Assembly: GCA_032055545.1 (NCBI GenBank)
Contig: DAMBQR010000076.1
Location: 1-16,870 of the forward strand
Source: Pseudescherichia sp032055545
GTDB lineage: Bacteria; Pseudomonadota; Gammaproteobacteria; Enterobacterales; Enterobacteriaceae
DNA: 16,870 nt
Direction: 5' to 3'
Each line of letters begins with the position of its first letter. Within the stretch, counting starts at the first letter, position 1. The notes beneath the pieces were generated by a model. The model was not told the DNA's origin, searched no databases, and saw nothing but the letters and a program-made list of their open reading frames with translations. Of the stretch, positions 1 through 7,970 are shown in pieces. Position numbers and translations under genes: made by a program.

Positions 1-1494
1 CGCTTCGAACAGAATACCGAAGTGGTACCAGAAGCCCATGTCCGCCCACGGCAGGATTTTGTGGAATACGTGGGCGATACCCACCGCCAGCGTCGGTGCA
101 CCACCGGCACGGTTCAGGACGGACGGCTCGCCGATATCCTTCGCAGTTTGCAGGATCTGCTCAGGGGAGATGACAAAGCCCCAGGAGCTGACCGTAGCGG
201 CCGCATGGGCGGTGACATCCTGCAGCTGAGCCATGATCGCCGGGGCATTCGCGCCGCCCAGCTCGTGCAGGTTCGGCATCACGATGCCCAGCCCGGCAGG
301 CGGGGTGTTCATAGCGAAGTAGAGGCCCGGCTCGATAATTGAGGCCGCCACCAGCGCCATGATCGCCACGAAGGACTCCATCAGCATCGCGCCGTAGCCG
401 ATAAAGCGGGCGTCGGTTTCACAGGCCAGCAGCTTCGGCGTGGTGCCGGAGGCGATCAGCGCATGGAAGCCGGACACTGCGCCACAGGCGATGGTGATAA
501 ACAGGAACGGGAACAGTGCGCCTTTCCACAGCGGCCCGGTACCGTCAATGTACTGGGTCATGGCCGGCATCTTCAGCTCTGGGTTGAGGATCACGATGCC
601 AATCGCCAGGCCGACGATAACGCCGATCTTCAGGAAGGTGGCCAGGTAGTCACGCGGGGCGAGGATCAGCCACACCGGCAGCAGGGCGGAGACAAACGCA
701 TAACCAATCAGCGTGAAGGTGATAGTAGTGTCTTTAAAGGTCAGCGCCGGGCCCCAGTACGGGTCGGCCGCAATCACGCCGCCGAAGTAGATAGACGCCA
801 CCAGCAGCACGATACCAATTACCGACACTTCGCCCACGCGGCCCGGGCGCAGGAATCGCATGTAGATCCCCATAAACAGCGCGATCGGTACGGTGGAGCA
901 GACGGTGAAGACGCCCCACGGGCTTTCCGCCAGCGCCTTCACGACGATCAGCGCCAGCACGGCCAGAATGATAATCATGATCAGGAAGCAGCCGAAGAGG
1001 GCGATAGTGCCCGGTACTGGACCCATCTCCTCTTTGATCATCTCCCCGAGGGACGCGCCGTTACGGCGGGAGGAGATAAACAGCACCATAAAGTCCTGCA
1101 CCGCACCGGCCAGCACCACGCCTGCCAGTAGCCAGAGCGTGCCGGGCAGGTAGCCCATCTGCGCGGCCAGCACCGGGCCGACCAGCGGGCCTGCCCCGGC
1201 GATAGCGGCAAAGTGGTGGCCAAACAACACGTTACGGTTGGTCGGCACGTAGTTCAGGCCGTCATTGTTAATGACCGCCGGGGTGGCGCGGGTCGGGTCG
1301 AGCTTCATGACCTTCTGCGCGATGTAGAGGCTGTAGTAGCGGTAGGCGACGAGGTAAACGGAGACCGACGCGACGACGATCCACAGAGCGCTTACGCTTT
1401 CACCCCGCCGTAAGGCGACAACCGCCAGACAGAAAGCACCGATGATCCCGAGGACCATCCAGGGTATGTGCTTGAGTAGTTTTTTATTATCCAT
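1..1494 (-). CDS. btsT: Pyruvate/H+ symporter BtsT (CstA family), 3' part cut off
   Basis: This is a CstA-family carbon starvation transporter, an inner-membrane protein with many hydrophobic segments. In E. coli BtsT takes up pyruvate with protons under control of the BtsS/BtsR two-component system. The frame is open from the ATG at 1494-1492 to base 1, giving 498 codons beginning MDNKKLLKHIPWMVLG. The E. coli protein is about 716 residues, so roughly the last 218 are outside the window. Recognisable CstA motifs include FGHHFAAIAGAGPLVGP, the segment RRNGASLGEMIKEEMG and GAVSGFHALIASGTTPK. The start is supported by AGG seven bases upstream and by the same N-terminus in E. coli YjiY. It is divergent from tsr, with 312 bp between. 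The paralogue CstA is the alternative, but the synteny with tsr argues for btsT. Confidence 0.95.
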   Translation of the reverse strand, partial: MDNKKLLKHIPWMVLGIIGAFCLAVVALRRGESVSALWIVVASVSVYLVAYRYYSLYIAQKVMKLDPTRATPAVINNDGLNYVPTNRNVLFGHHFAAIAGAGPLVGPVLAAQMGYLPGTLWLLAGVVLAGAVQDFMVLFISSRRNGASLGEMIKEEMGPVPGTIALFGCFLIMIIILAVLALIVVKALAESPWGVFTVCSTVPIALFMGIYMRFLRPGRVGEVSVIGIVLLVASIYFGGVIAADPYWGPALTFKDTTITFTLIGYAFVSALLPVWLILAPRDYLATFLKIGVIVGLAIGIVILNPELKMPAMTQYIDGTGPLWKGALFPFLFITIACGAVSGFHALIASGTTPKLLACETDARFIGYGAMLMESFVAIMALVAASIIEPGLYFAMNTPPAGLGIVMPNLHELGGANAPAIMAQLQDVTAHAAATVSSWGFVISPEQILQTAKDIGEPSVLNRAGGAPTLAVGIAHVFHKILPWADMGFWYHFGILFEA

Positions 1495-1602
1495 ATCAGA
1501 CCTGGCTATATGAAAAAGATTACAGGAACAGGAGGCGTAAAATTGATAAATTTTCCCTGAGGATCATGGCAAACGGCGGGCAGAAAACGGGCAATAAGTG
1601 GC

Positions 1603-1652
1603 CGAGCGGTTGAATGTAGGGGGTAAACGGTCGCAGGAGCGCAGTAAGCGGT
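1603..1652 (-). promoter_or_regulatory. Three phased BtsR-like direct repeats upstream of btsT
   Basis: On the minus strand, ACCGCTTA (1652-1645), ACCGTTTA (1631-1624) and ACCGCTCG (1610-1603) repeat at exactly 21-bp steps, with 13 bp between neighbours. The E. coli BtsR (YehT) site is known as two direct repeats of ACC(G/A)CT(C/T)A with a 13-bp spacer. The first copy here fits fully, and the other two differ at one base each. The position upstream of btsT suits an activator. Confidence 0.75.
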
Positions 1653-1680
1653 TTTATCAGGGCGTGAACGGAAAAAAGAG

Positions 1681-1696
1681 TGTGATGTGGATCACT
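1681..1696. promoter_or_regulatory. CRP-like binding site
   Basis: TGTGA-N6-TCACT matches the CRP consensus TGTGA-N6-TCACA at nine of ten arm positions. btsT of E. coli is known to need cAMP-CRP, so btsT is the likely target. The site also lies about 55 bp above the tsr promoter and could act on both genes. Confidence 0.6.
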
Positions 1697-1749
1697 GGCA
1701 AAAGCTGAGACCAGCAGGCCAGACCACGTCCCGGCGCATAACTATTCAG

Positions 1750-1776
1750 TAAAGTTTTCCTGTTCCAGGCCGAAAA
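1750..1776 (+). promoter_or_regulatory. Sigma-28 (FliA) promoter of tsr
   Basis: TAAA at 1750-1753, fifteen bases, then GCCGAAAA at 1769-1776 gives the flagellar sigma-28 pattern TAAA-N15-GCCGATAA with one mismatch. It lies 30 bp above the tsr start, as in E. coli. It places tsr in the class 3 flagellar and chemotaxis regulon. Confidence 0.9.
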
Positions 1777-1806
1777 ACTGTTATCCCTCTAAAGGAATGA
1801 GAAAAC

Positions 1807-3474
1807 ATGTTGAACCGTATCAAAATTGTGACCAGTTTACTTCTGGTCCTTGCACTATTTGGCCTGTTACAAATCACCTCCGGCGGTCTGTTCTTCAACG
1901 CGCTGAAACACGACAAAGATAACTTCACCGTTCTGCAAACCATCCGTGAGCAGCAGTCTACGCTCAACGGCAGCTGGGTTGCCCTGCTGCAGACCCGTAA
2001 CACGCTTAACCGTGCCGGGATCCGCTACATGATGGATCAGAACAACATCGGCAGCGGCACCACCGTCGCCGAGCTGATGCAGACCGCTACCGTTTCTCTG
2101 AAACAGGCGGAGCTGCACTGGAACGAATATCAGACGCTGCCGCACGATCCGCGCCAGAATGAAGCCTTAACCCAGGAGATCAAGCGCCAGTACGATATCT
2201 ATCACGGTGCACTGGCTGAACTTATTCAGCTGCTGGGCGCAGGCAAAATCAACGAGTTCTTTGACCAGCCGACCCAGGGTTACCAGGATGGATTCGAGAA
2301 GCAGTACGTTGAGTTCCTGAAGCAGAATGACCAGCTGTACGATCTCGCCGTCGCGGACAACAACAGCTCCTACAGCATGGCTATCTGGATCATTGTTGGC
2401 GTGCTGCTGGCAGTGCTGGCGGTGATCGTTGCCGTCTGGTTCGGCATCAAAAACGTGCTGATCTCCCCGCTCAACCGTCTGGTGGAGAGCATTCGCCACA
2501 TCGCAGGTGGCGATCTGGTGCAGAAGATCGACGTGCACGGTGCGAACGAGATGGGCCAGCTGGCAGAAAGCCTGCGCCACATGCAGGGTGAGCTGGTGCG
2601 CACCGTCGGTACCGTGCGTACCGGTGCGAACGAGATCTACAGCGGCGCGAGCGAAATCGCGATGGGCAACAACGATCTCTCCTCCCGTACCGAGCAGCAG
2701 GCTGCCTCTCTGGAAGAGACCGCTGCCAGCATGGAAGAGCTGACCGCGACCGTGAAGCAGAACGCCGAAAACGCCCGTCAGGCGAGCCATCTGGCGCTCA
2801 GCGCCTCTGAGACCGCGCAGAAGGGCGGTAAAGTGGTGGATAACGTGGTGCAGACCATGCGTGATATCGCCGGTAGCTCGCAGAAGATCGCTGATATTAT
2901 CAGCGTGATTGACGGCATCGCTTTCCAGACCAACATCCTGGCGCTGAACGCGGCGGTAGAGGCAGCGCGTGCCGGTGAGCAGGGTCGTGGCTTTGCAGTG
3001 GTAGCAGGTGAAGTACGTAACCTGGCCCAGCGCAGCGCCCAGGCCGCTCGCGAAATCAAGAGCCTGATCGAAGACTCTGTAGGCCGCGTGGAGCTTGGCT
3101 CAACGCTGGTGGAGAGCGCCGGTGAGACCATGGACGAGATCGTTAATGCGGTCACCCGCGTAACGGACATCATGGGCGAAATCGCTTCTGCCTCTGACGA
3201 GCAGAGCCGCGGTATCGACCAGGTAGGCCTGGCGGTTGCCGAGATGGATCGCGTGACCCAGCAGAATGCCTCGCTGGTGCAGGAGTCCGCCGCAGCCGCA
3301 GCGGCGCTGGAAGAGCAGGCGAGCCGGCTGACTCAGGCCGTCGCGGTGTTCCGCATTATGCAGGATCAGCGTAAAGAGGCCCGCGAGCAGGCTATCGTGG
3401 CAAAAGCCGCCGCGCCGCTGGCAACCCGCAAACCGGCCGTCGCTGAAGCAGGCGATAACTGGGAAACCTTCTAA
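1807..3474 (+). CDS. tsr: Methyl-accepting chemotaxis protein I, serine receptor Tsr
   Basis: This 555-residue inner-membrane chemoreceptor senses serine in the periplasm and controls CheA through CheW. E. coli Tsr has 551 residues. A first membrane helix (about 8-28) is followed by the four-helix periplasmic ligand domain. Arg64, Asn68, Arg69 and Arg73 are present in the segment around LLQTRNTLNRAGIRYMMDQ, and DQPTQG carries the Thr that binds serine (Thr156 in E. coli). A second membrane helix lies near 190-215, followed by HAMP and the long cytoplasmic coiled coil. The hairpin tip IDGIAFQTNILALNAAVE is intact. The last five residues, NWETF, are the CheR/CheB docking tail, so full adaptation is expected. 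AAAGGA upstream serves as ribosome site. Expression is from the sigma-28 promoter at 1750-1776. Confidence 0.97.
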   Translation: MLNRIKIVTSLLLVLALFGLLQITSGGLFFNALKHDKDNFTVLQTIREQQSTLNGSWVALLQTRNTLNRAGIRYMMDQNNIGSGTTVAELMQTATVSLKQAELHWNEYQTLPHDPRQNEALTQEIKRQYDIYHGALAELIQLLGAGKINEFFDQPTQGYQDGFEKQYVEFLKQNDQLYDLAVADNNSSYSMAIWIIVGVLLAVLAVIVAVWFGIKNVLISPLNRLVESIRHIAGGDLVQKIDVHGANEMGQLAESLRHMQGELVRTVGTVRTGANEIYSGASEIAMGNNDLSSRTEQQAASLEETAASMEELTATVKQNAENARQASHLALSASETAQKGGKVVDNVVQTMRDIAGSSQKIADIISVIDGIAFQTNILALNAAVEAARAGEQGRGFAVVAGEVRNLAQRSAQAAREIKSLIEDSVGRVELGSTLVESAGETMDEIVNAVTRVTDIMGEIASASDEQSRGIDQVGLAVAEMDRVTQQNASLVQESAAAAAALEEQASRLTQAVAVFRIMQDQRKEAREQAIVAKAAAPLATRKPAVAEAGDNWETF

Positions 3475-3485
3475 GTTACAGTAAC

Positions 3486-3515
3486 GCCGGGTGGCGCTGC
3501 GCTTGCCCGGCCTAC
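3486..3515. repeat. REP-type palindromic repeat between tsr and opgB
   Basis: GCCGGG, then GGCGCTGCGC, then GCCCGGCCTAC gives the GC-rich imperfect hairpin typical of enterobacterial REP units. It lies 12 bp after the tsr stop codon, in the usual 3' non-coding place. A related copy in opposite orientation is at 7971-8001. Confidence 0.75.
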
Positions 3516-3530
3516 GTTATGATCCTACCC

Positions 3531-3558
3531 AACCGGGGGCATCTAGCCCTCGGTTTTT
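3531..3558 (+). terminator. Rho-independent terminator of tsr, overlapping the opgB 3' end
   Basis: The stem AACCGGGGGC (3531-3540) pairs with GCCCTCGGTT (3546-3555) with one G-U pair around a five-base loop, followed by a run of T to 3558. The loop holds the opgB stop codon (3543-3545, read on the minus strand). The right arm encodes the last opgB codons. On the minus strand there is no U-run, so it acts mainly on tsr. Confidence 0.85.
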
Positions 3559-5834
3559 ACTACCTTAATCTCCACCATCCCAATCCCCAACCTGCGCGGC
3601 GAGTGGCCGAGAATATTCCCTTCGTTAGTGGACTGCGGCTCCGGCGGCACAATCACCAGCGTATTGCTGTGGGATGGGTTATGGAACCGCAGCGTGGTGG
3701 TAGAGACGGCGTTGCCTAACGTTAGTGTTTGCTCACTATCACCTACCCGCACCGGGATCGGTCTGTTAGCGTTCGGGCCATAGGCCCTGGCAGTAATAAC
3801 CAGATCGAAATTCTCCGGCAGCGGCGCGTTGTACTCAATCTTCACCTCTTCGCCAAGCTGCGCGTTAGACCAGCGGCCCCAGCTCTCCGGACGGGAGATG
3901 CCGCTGAACTGTTTCACCTCTTCCGGCGCGCCGGCGACGTTGAAGATGAAGCTATCCGCTTTGTAGCGCACGTCGTTATCCACCACCTTCAGCATCTCCA
4001 CGTTGCGCTGATAGCGTGCGGTGTCGATAACCGTATCCTTAAAGGCGGTTTTGCCTTGCCACAAGACGCTATCGACATGCTGTACCCTTTGCTCGCCGCC
4101 CAGCTGACCCTGCGAGACGCACCAGTCAGTGGAGAGCGCCAGCTGTTGCGCCCACATCTGCGCCATCTTGTAGCAGCGGTCTACCCAGACAAAGTTATCT
4201 CGTGGCGCGAAGTCAGCGAGCTGGAAGCGCAGCGGGGCGGAGTACTCACTCTCCGGCAGCGGCTCTACGCGCTGATCCGAGACGCGGATCAGCAGCGGCA
4301 GGCGAAAACGGCTACCGGAGAAGGCGATCATCTCTTTGTCGCGCTCGACAGTGAAATCCTTCATCTCTTTGGGGAAGTTCCACAGGCGAATGATATCCGG
4401 CTTCCACGCCAGCACCTTCTCCTTCATGTTCAGGAACGACTGGGAGAGCGACTGGCCAGAGAGGCTGCTGCGCCCGAGGCCGAGGAAGTTATCCCCGCCG
4501 AGGATATCCAGCACGGTAGCGCCGTTATCCATGGTGTTGCGTTTCAGCCCGACGATGTCCTGGGCAGGCTGGTCGCCACGCAAAATAAAGAAGAGGTTGT
4601 TGCGGTCCTGCTTGCTGAGGTACTTCCACGCGGTGTTGTTCATCGCCAGATGATCGGAGGAGACGACGATCACCGTGTCCTTAAACCACGGCGAGGCTTT
4701 GATCTTGTTAATCAGCGCGGCGATATGCTGCTGGCTGCAGGTGACTGCGCTAAAGGACTGGTTCGCTTTCCCGTCGATGGTATAGCTTTTCCGCTCGCAG
4801 CTGCGGGAGACAAAGCCGTCCGGGTGATGGGTGTCAACGGTCAGGGCAAAGAGCGAGAAGCGCTTGCCGCTCTGGGAGAGCTGCTGATATTGCTGCCACA
4901 CCTCATCCAGTACGGTGTCATCATAAAAGCCCCAGTCGTTGCGGTAGGCCGGATCGGCGACGCGACCCTTCAGCTCCTCTGCCCCGGTGAGGTGGTCAAA
5001 GCCGTGGGATTTTAAGAAGACATCTTTCCCGGCAAAGCGCAGGTTTGCCCCCTGCACAAAGTGGTTCTCATACCCGGAGTTTTTCAGGATATCGCCGAGG
5101 CAGAGATTGTGCGGGAAGAAGCTCGACATTGAGGCCGAGGCGTTGCCCTCGAAGGGGGCAAACAGCGGAATGCCGCACTGGGAGGCGACCATCCCGGCAA
5201 TGGTGTAGTCGGTGCCCGGCAGCTGCGCGGTATGGGTAAAATCCAGCCCCTCATCTTTTAGCGCGCCCAGCTCTGGCGTCAGGCCAGGAAAGGCACCGCT
5301 GTCAAAGTAGGTGCGCTCCAGGCTCTCGCCATAGATATAGACCAGGTTAAGGGCCGGCTGCGGAATGCTTTTGGCTGGCTCTTTATACCAGACCGCAAAG
5401 TCCGGATCCCCCGCCCGGGACTGGGATTTGACCAGCTCGGTGATCTGCCGGAACGCCGGGCTGGCATCTACCGAACCGAGGGCCAGCAGCAGGGCCAGCA
5501 GGCTATAGCCAACGTGCAGCGGATGATGGCGACGGCGGCGCAGGATCCAGCCGAGGGCAAAAAAGAGTGCCAGCAGGCCGATAACCAGTGCCGCACCCGG
5601 CAGAATATACTTGCTGACGCCCGCGCCGGTCAGGCTGTTGGTGATGGTGTAGAGCACCGCATCGTTAATACCGTCGCCGGTAAAGTAGTCGCTGGCGTAG
5701 AGGGCGATATTAAGGACGACAAACAGGCCCAGCACGGCAAGCATAGCGGTAAACCACCACGTGTTGCGGCCTGCCTTCAGGGAGTAGATGGCTATCGAGG
5801 CAATAAACAGGACAAGAGAGAGAAATTCAGACAA
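3543..5834 (-). CDS. opgB: Phosphoglycerol transferase I (OpgB/MdoB)
   Basis: OpgB moves phosphoglycerol from phosphatidylglycerol onto osmoregulated periplasmic glucans. It has an N-terminal membrane part (helices near 4-20, 26-46, 77-97 and 107-122) and a periplasmic sulfatase/alkaline-phosphatase-type catalytic domain. Candidate metal and nucleophile residues are Glu170 (IYGESLE), the Thr cluster at 208-211 (LPGTDYT), the DTHH at 334-337 and Asp394-His395 (VVSSDHLAMNN). An in-frame ATG exists at 5897, but the start is placed at TTG 5834-5832: it has GAGG eight bases upstream, and it gives 763 residues starting MSEFLS, equal in length to E. coli OpgB (MSELLS). The 21 extra residues of the longer reading have no counterpart that I know. 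The gene converges on tsr. In E. coli the lgo genes lie between the two; here they do not. Confidence 0.95.
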   Translation of the reverse strand: MSEFLSLVLFIASIAIYSLKAGRNTWWFTAMLAVLGLFVVLNIALYASDYFTGDGINDAVLYTITNSLTGAGVSKYILPGAALVIGLLALFFALGWILRRRRHHPLHVGYSLLALLLALGSVDASPAFRQITELVKSQSRAGDPDFAVWYKEPAKSIPQPALNLVYIYGESLERTYFDSGAFPGLTPELGALKDEGLDFTHTAQLPGTDYTIAGMVASQCGIPLFAPFEGNASASMSSFFPHNLCLGDILKNSGYENHFVQGANLRFAGKDVFLKSHGFDHLTGAEELKGRVADPAYRNDWGFYDDTVLDEVWQQYQQLSQSGKRFSLFALTVDTHHPDGFVSRSCERKSYTIDGKANQSFSAVTCSQQHIAALINKIKASPWFKDTVIVVSSDHLAMNNTAWKYLSKQDRNNLFFILRGDQPAQDIVGLKRNTMDNGATVLDILGGDNFLGLGRSSLSGQSLSQSFLNMKEKVLAWKPDIIRLWNFPKEMKDFTVERDKEMIAFSGSRFRLPLLIRVSDQRVEPLPESEYSAPLRFQLADFAPRDNFVWVDRCYKMAQMWAQQLALSTDWCVSQGQLGGEQRVQHVDSVLWQGKTAFKDTVIDTARYQRNVEMLKVVDNDVRYKADSFIFNVAGAPEEVKQFSGISRPESWGRWSNAQLGEEVKIEYNAPLPENFDLVITARAYGPNANRPIPVRVGDSEQTLTLGNAVSTTTLRFHNPSHSNTLVIVPPEPQSTNEGNILGHSPRRLGIGMVEIKVVKTEG

Positions 5835-6036
5835 CGGTCGATCCTCAATAGCAACAGCCGAATTTTTGCAGGAATAACACTTTAATAGCGTATTCACATA
5901 GCTGCAATTCTAGCGTCACAAAGCCTGAATTCTATTAAGAAAAGGTTTAGAGAGGGGCGTTTTATGAGCAATGTCTCATTTATATGCGGCAGACGCGCCC
6001 GCTGTGTCTCGGGGCAGGCGCGACAGGGGAAAACGA
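5835..6036. other. opgB upstream / yjjA downstream interval with a 9-bp hairpin
   Basis: This stretch separates yjjA from opgB, both on the minus strand. CGCGCCCGC (5994-6002) pairs with GCAGGCGCG (6014-6022) with one G-U pair around an 11-base loop, directly below the yjjA stop. No U-run follows, so it may be a 3' stabilising stem rather than a classical terminator. A small inverted repeat ATGAG-N6-CTCAT is at 5964-5979. No convincing opgB promoter was found; TAGAAT on the minus strand near 5913 is a possible -10. Confidence 0.4.
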
Positions 6037-6537
6037 TCAGGAGAGGAAGTTCATACCCTGCTTCAGCACCAGGTCGCAGGCTTTGGTTTTCACCTTCTGC
6101 GCCAGCGGCGTGCTGCCGATATTGTTCAGGTTCAGCTGCTCGCCATCTTTGGTGTTCAGCATCCCCTGTAACCCGTCCATAAAGTTGGTATCTTCCTTCT
6201 GCTCCGGCGCGCTCAGACCCAGTTTCTCCAGCACCTGGCTCTTGATATTCTCCGCGCTGGTGACCGAGGCCAGCTTGTTTTTGGCGCAGTACTCCAGGAT
6301 GCCGGCGGCGTTATTCATGGTGTCGGCGCTCAGCGCCTGGTTACCGCCGTTCAGCAGGCCGCCAAGGGCGGAGAGCGAGGTACCGCTCTGCTGCGTTGAC
6401 GTGGTGGAGCCTGAGTTCTGGCTCAGCTGGCTGGCCGCGCTGGTGAGCTGCTCCTGCCATGTGGCGGCGTGGGAGAGGGAAGAGAGCAGGGCGCTGGCGA
6501 TCGCGACGCTGCATAGTAAACGTTTGGCTGATTTCAT
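6037..6537 (-). CDS. yjjA: YjjA, secreted DUF2501 protein
   Basis: This 166-residue protein matches YjjA of E. coli (about 164 residues), a DUF2501 family member of unknown function. The N-terminus MKSAKRLLCSVAIASALL is a signal peptide with likely cleavage after SHA at residue 24, so the mature protein should be periplasmic. The rest is rich in Ser, Gln and Gly (a GGLLNGG stretch) and has two cysteines in the mature part (EYCAKNK and TKACDLV) that could form a disulfide. The Shine-Dalgarno sequence is poor. It lies 72 bp below dnaC on the same strand and may be part of the dnaT-dnaC unit or have its own promoter inside the inverted repeat at 6547-6580. Confidence 0.9.
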   Translation of the reverse strand: MKSAKRLLCSVAIASALLSSLSHAATWQEQLTSAASQLSQNSGSTTSTQQSGTSLSALGGLLNGGNQALSADTMNNAAGILEYCAKNKLASVTSAENIKSQVLEKLGLSAPEQKEDTNFMDGLQGMLNTKDGEQLNLNNIGSTPLAQKVKTKACDLVLKQGMNFLS

Positions 6538-6546
6538 GTGGCATAA

Positions 6547-6580
6547 CCCGTTAGGATAAGTCGCGCCAGTATATAACGGG
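6547..6580. repeat. Inverted repeat around a possible yjjA promoter
   Basis: CCCGTTA (6547-6553) and TAACGGG (6574-6580) are perfect inverted arms 20 bp apart just above yjjA. On the minus strand the interval holds TATACT, a good -10 box, but no clear -35 at 17 bp. This may be a regulator site around the yjjA start point or a leader stem; function unknown. Confidence 0.35.
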
Positions 6581-6609
6581 AGACCCGGCAGGCCGCGCCA
6601 GGAAAGCTC

Positions 6610-7347
6610 TTAATACTCTTTGCCGGTAACGCGGCTGCGGTAGCTATCCCAGTTAAAATTGACCCACAGGCTGTTGCCGAGGCGCATGCGATCCATCACC
6701 CGTTCGCCGAGTAGCCGGGTCATGTCCGCCACATTATTATTGGTGAGCATGCCTGTCGGGCGCTTGGAAGAGGAGCGACGATCGACGATCTGGTTAATGA
6801 TCACCTTCTCATAGCGGGACTCCGACTGGACGCCGATCTCGTCAATCACCAGCAGATCGACCATGCTGAGATCGTTAATCAGCTGCTCTTCGCTGGTCTC
6901 CCGGCTACTGAAGGTCTCCTTCATGGCGGACATGATGTCGGCCACGGTGATGATCAGCACCGACTTTCCGCGCAGCAGCAGCTCGTTGCAGATGGCCGCC
7001 GCAAGATGGTTTTTGCCGGTGCCCGGCTTGCCGGAGAAGACAAAGCTGGCGATATTACCGTCGAACTCCTCAACGTACTGGCGCGCCTTGCCCAGAGCGT
7101 TCATCTGCCCCTCGTTTTCGACCTTATAGTTGTCGAAAGAGCAGTTCTGATGCAGAGGACGAATGCCGGAGCGGTTAAAGGTGCGCTGCATCTTCATGGC
7201 CCGGTTTTCGCGGGCAATCGCCGCCGAGCGGAGTTCACCCTGCTCTTTTTGCCAGGCCAACAGCTCTTCGCCGGTAGTAAACGCCGGTTTTACGTGGGCA
7301 GGCATCATCTTTTGCAAACGCTTCATCATTTCGCCGACGTCTTTCAT
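6610..7347 (-). CDS. dnaC: Replicative helicase loader DnaC
   Basis: DnaC is an AAA+ ATPase that loads the DnaB helicase at oriC and at restarted forks. The 245 residues equal the E. coli length and follow it closely throughout. The N-terminal part (about 1-50, MKRLQKMMPAHVKPAF) binds DnaB. Walker A is SGKPGTGKNH at 105-114, Walker B is LLVIDE at 165-170, sensor 1 is LTN near 201-203 and the arginine finger is in RVMDRM (Arg220). It ends in RSRVTGKEY as in E. coli. The ATG lies two bases after the dnaT stop codon, so the two are translationally coupled. No defect is seen. Confidence 0.98.
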   Translation of the reverse strand: MKDVGEMMKRLQKMMPAHVKPAFTTGEELLAWQKEQGELRSAAIARENRAMKMQRTFNRSGIRPLHQNCSFDNYKVENEGQMNALGKARQYVEEFDGNIASFVFSGKPGTGKNHLAAAICNELLLRGKSVLIITVADIMSAMKETFSSRETSEEQLINDLSMVDLLVIDEIGVQSESRYEKVIINQIVDRRSSSKRPTGMLTNNNVADMTRLLGERVMDRMRLGNSLWVNFNWDSYRSRVTGKEY

Positions 7348-7349
7348 GA

Positions 7350-7889
7350 TTAACCTCTGAAGCCAGGGGGAACCTGATTATCCGGTTCGGAGACCGCGTT
7401 AACATCGCGCTTAACGGCGCCGTTCAGACTACCGCGGCCGATCTGCACGCTGCGGGCTAACTTCTGCTGCCACTGCATATGGTGAAACACTTTGCCCTCG
7501 GCCTGCCAGTAGGTGACAAACGAGGCCAGCTCCTCATGGGTTACGGGCTGGCTCAGGCCGATGCCCCACAGGGCGGCAAGGCGTTGAAAATCGGCGTCCG
7601 GCTGCCAGCCTGCATACATGGGGAATTTACCCATCGGTACGCTGGGCGGCGCGTCGGTCGGTTCGCCAAAAAACTGCTGATCGAGCGCGATATCGCTGGC
7701 CGGGCGCTGCAGTCGGGCTTCCAGTTCCAGCAGCTGCGCCAGACGCGCAGGCGTCAGGGCATAAAACGCCGGGGCGTTATCAGCAAAAACGGCCACCGTC
7801 CCTTCACGGGACTGGGTCAGGACGCGGGCGTGATCGTGCATAAACGCGTCGATACCGATGACATTGGTGGAGAGGATTCTGGAAGACAT
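7350..7889 (-). CDS. dnaT: Primosomal protein DnaT
   Basis: DnaT acts in PriA/PriB-dependent replication restart, taking part in the hand-over of DNA to DnaB-DnaC. The product has 179 residues, the E. coli length. The N-terminal half (MSSRILSTNVIGIDAFMHDH, then VAVFADNAPAFYALTPARLA) is the oligomerisation region. The C-terminal half holds the conserved MGKFPMY, WQPDADF and YWQAEGKVFHH segments used for single-stranded DNA and PriB binding. It ends NQVPPGFRG. It is the first gene of the dnaT-dnaC pair. The N-terminal part is the more divergent half compared with E. coli, as is usual for this protein. Confidence 0.97.
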   Translation of the reverse strand: MSSRILSTNVIGIDAFMHDHARVLTQSREGTVAVFADNAPAFYALTPARLAQLLELEARLQRPASDIALDQQFFGEPTDAPPSVPMGKFPMYAGWQPDADFQRLAALWGIGLSQPVTHEELASFVTYWQAEGKVFHHMQWQQKLARSVQIGRGSLNGAVKRDVNAVSEPDNQVPPGFRG

Positions 7890-7943
7890 AGCGCTATCTC
7901 AAGCTAAAAACAGAGCGGGAAGATCCGCGTTTGATATCTGCTG

Positions 7944-7952
7944 ATAGTAGCA
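7944..7952 (-). promoter_or_regulatory. Possible extended -10 element of dnaT
   Basis: On the minus strand TGC-TACTAT (7952-7944) fits an extended -10 promoter, 54 bp above the dnaT ATG. The -35 position has no good match, which an extended -10 can compensate. This is the best promoter candidate in the dnaT leader but it is not proven. Confidence 0.4.
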
Positions 7953-7970
7953 CAGAGAGGGGGTGCTTTT

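Larger units (their letters stand above)
1495..1806. promoter_or_regulatory. btsT-tsr divergent control region
   Basis: This 312-bp stretch has no gene. It holds, from the btsT side to the tsr side, three direct repeats that match the BtsR site, one CRP-like site and the sigma-28 promoter of tsr, each listed separately. A possible btsT -10 box (CATGAT on the minus strand, 1568-1563) would put the transcription start about 35-45 bp below the nearest repeat, but that is weak. The two promoters face away from each other. Confidence 0.75.

Noticed and set aside
463..1131. A 222-codon open frame on the plus strand inside btsT
   Set aside because: Antisense shadow of a strongly conserved transporter; the product is His/Gln/Arg/Asp-rich and low in hydrophobic residues, typical of a shadow frame.
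3729..5015. A 428-codon open frame on the plus strand inside opgB
   Set aside because: It is antisense to opgB, which is a full match to a known enzyme. Such frames arise from GC-rich codon use; the product (many His, Arg, Gln, Leu) fits no family.
5835..5897. N-terminal extension of OpgB from ATG 5897
   Set aside because: The TTG at 5834 has a better ribosome site and gives exactly the E. coli length; the extension has no known match.
5994..6022. Hairpin below yjjA as a Rho-independent terminator
   Set aside because: The 9-bp stem is good but no run of U follows on either strand, so it is reported only as a stem.
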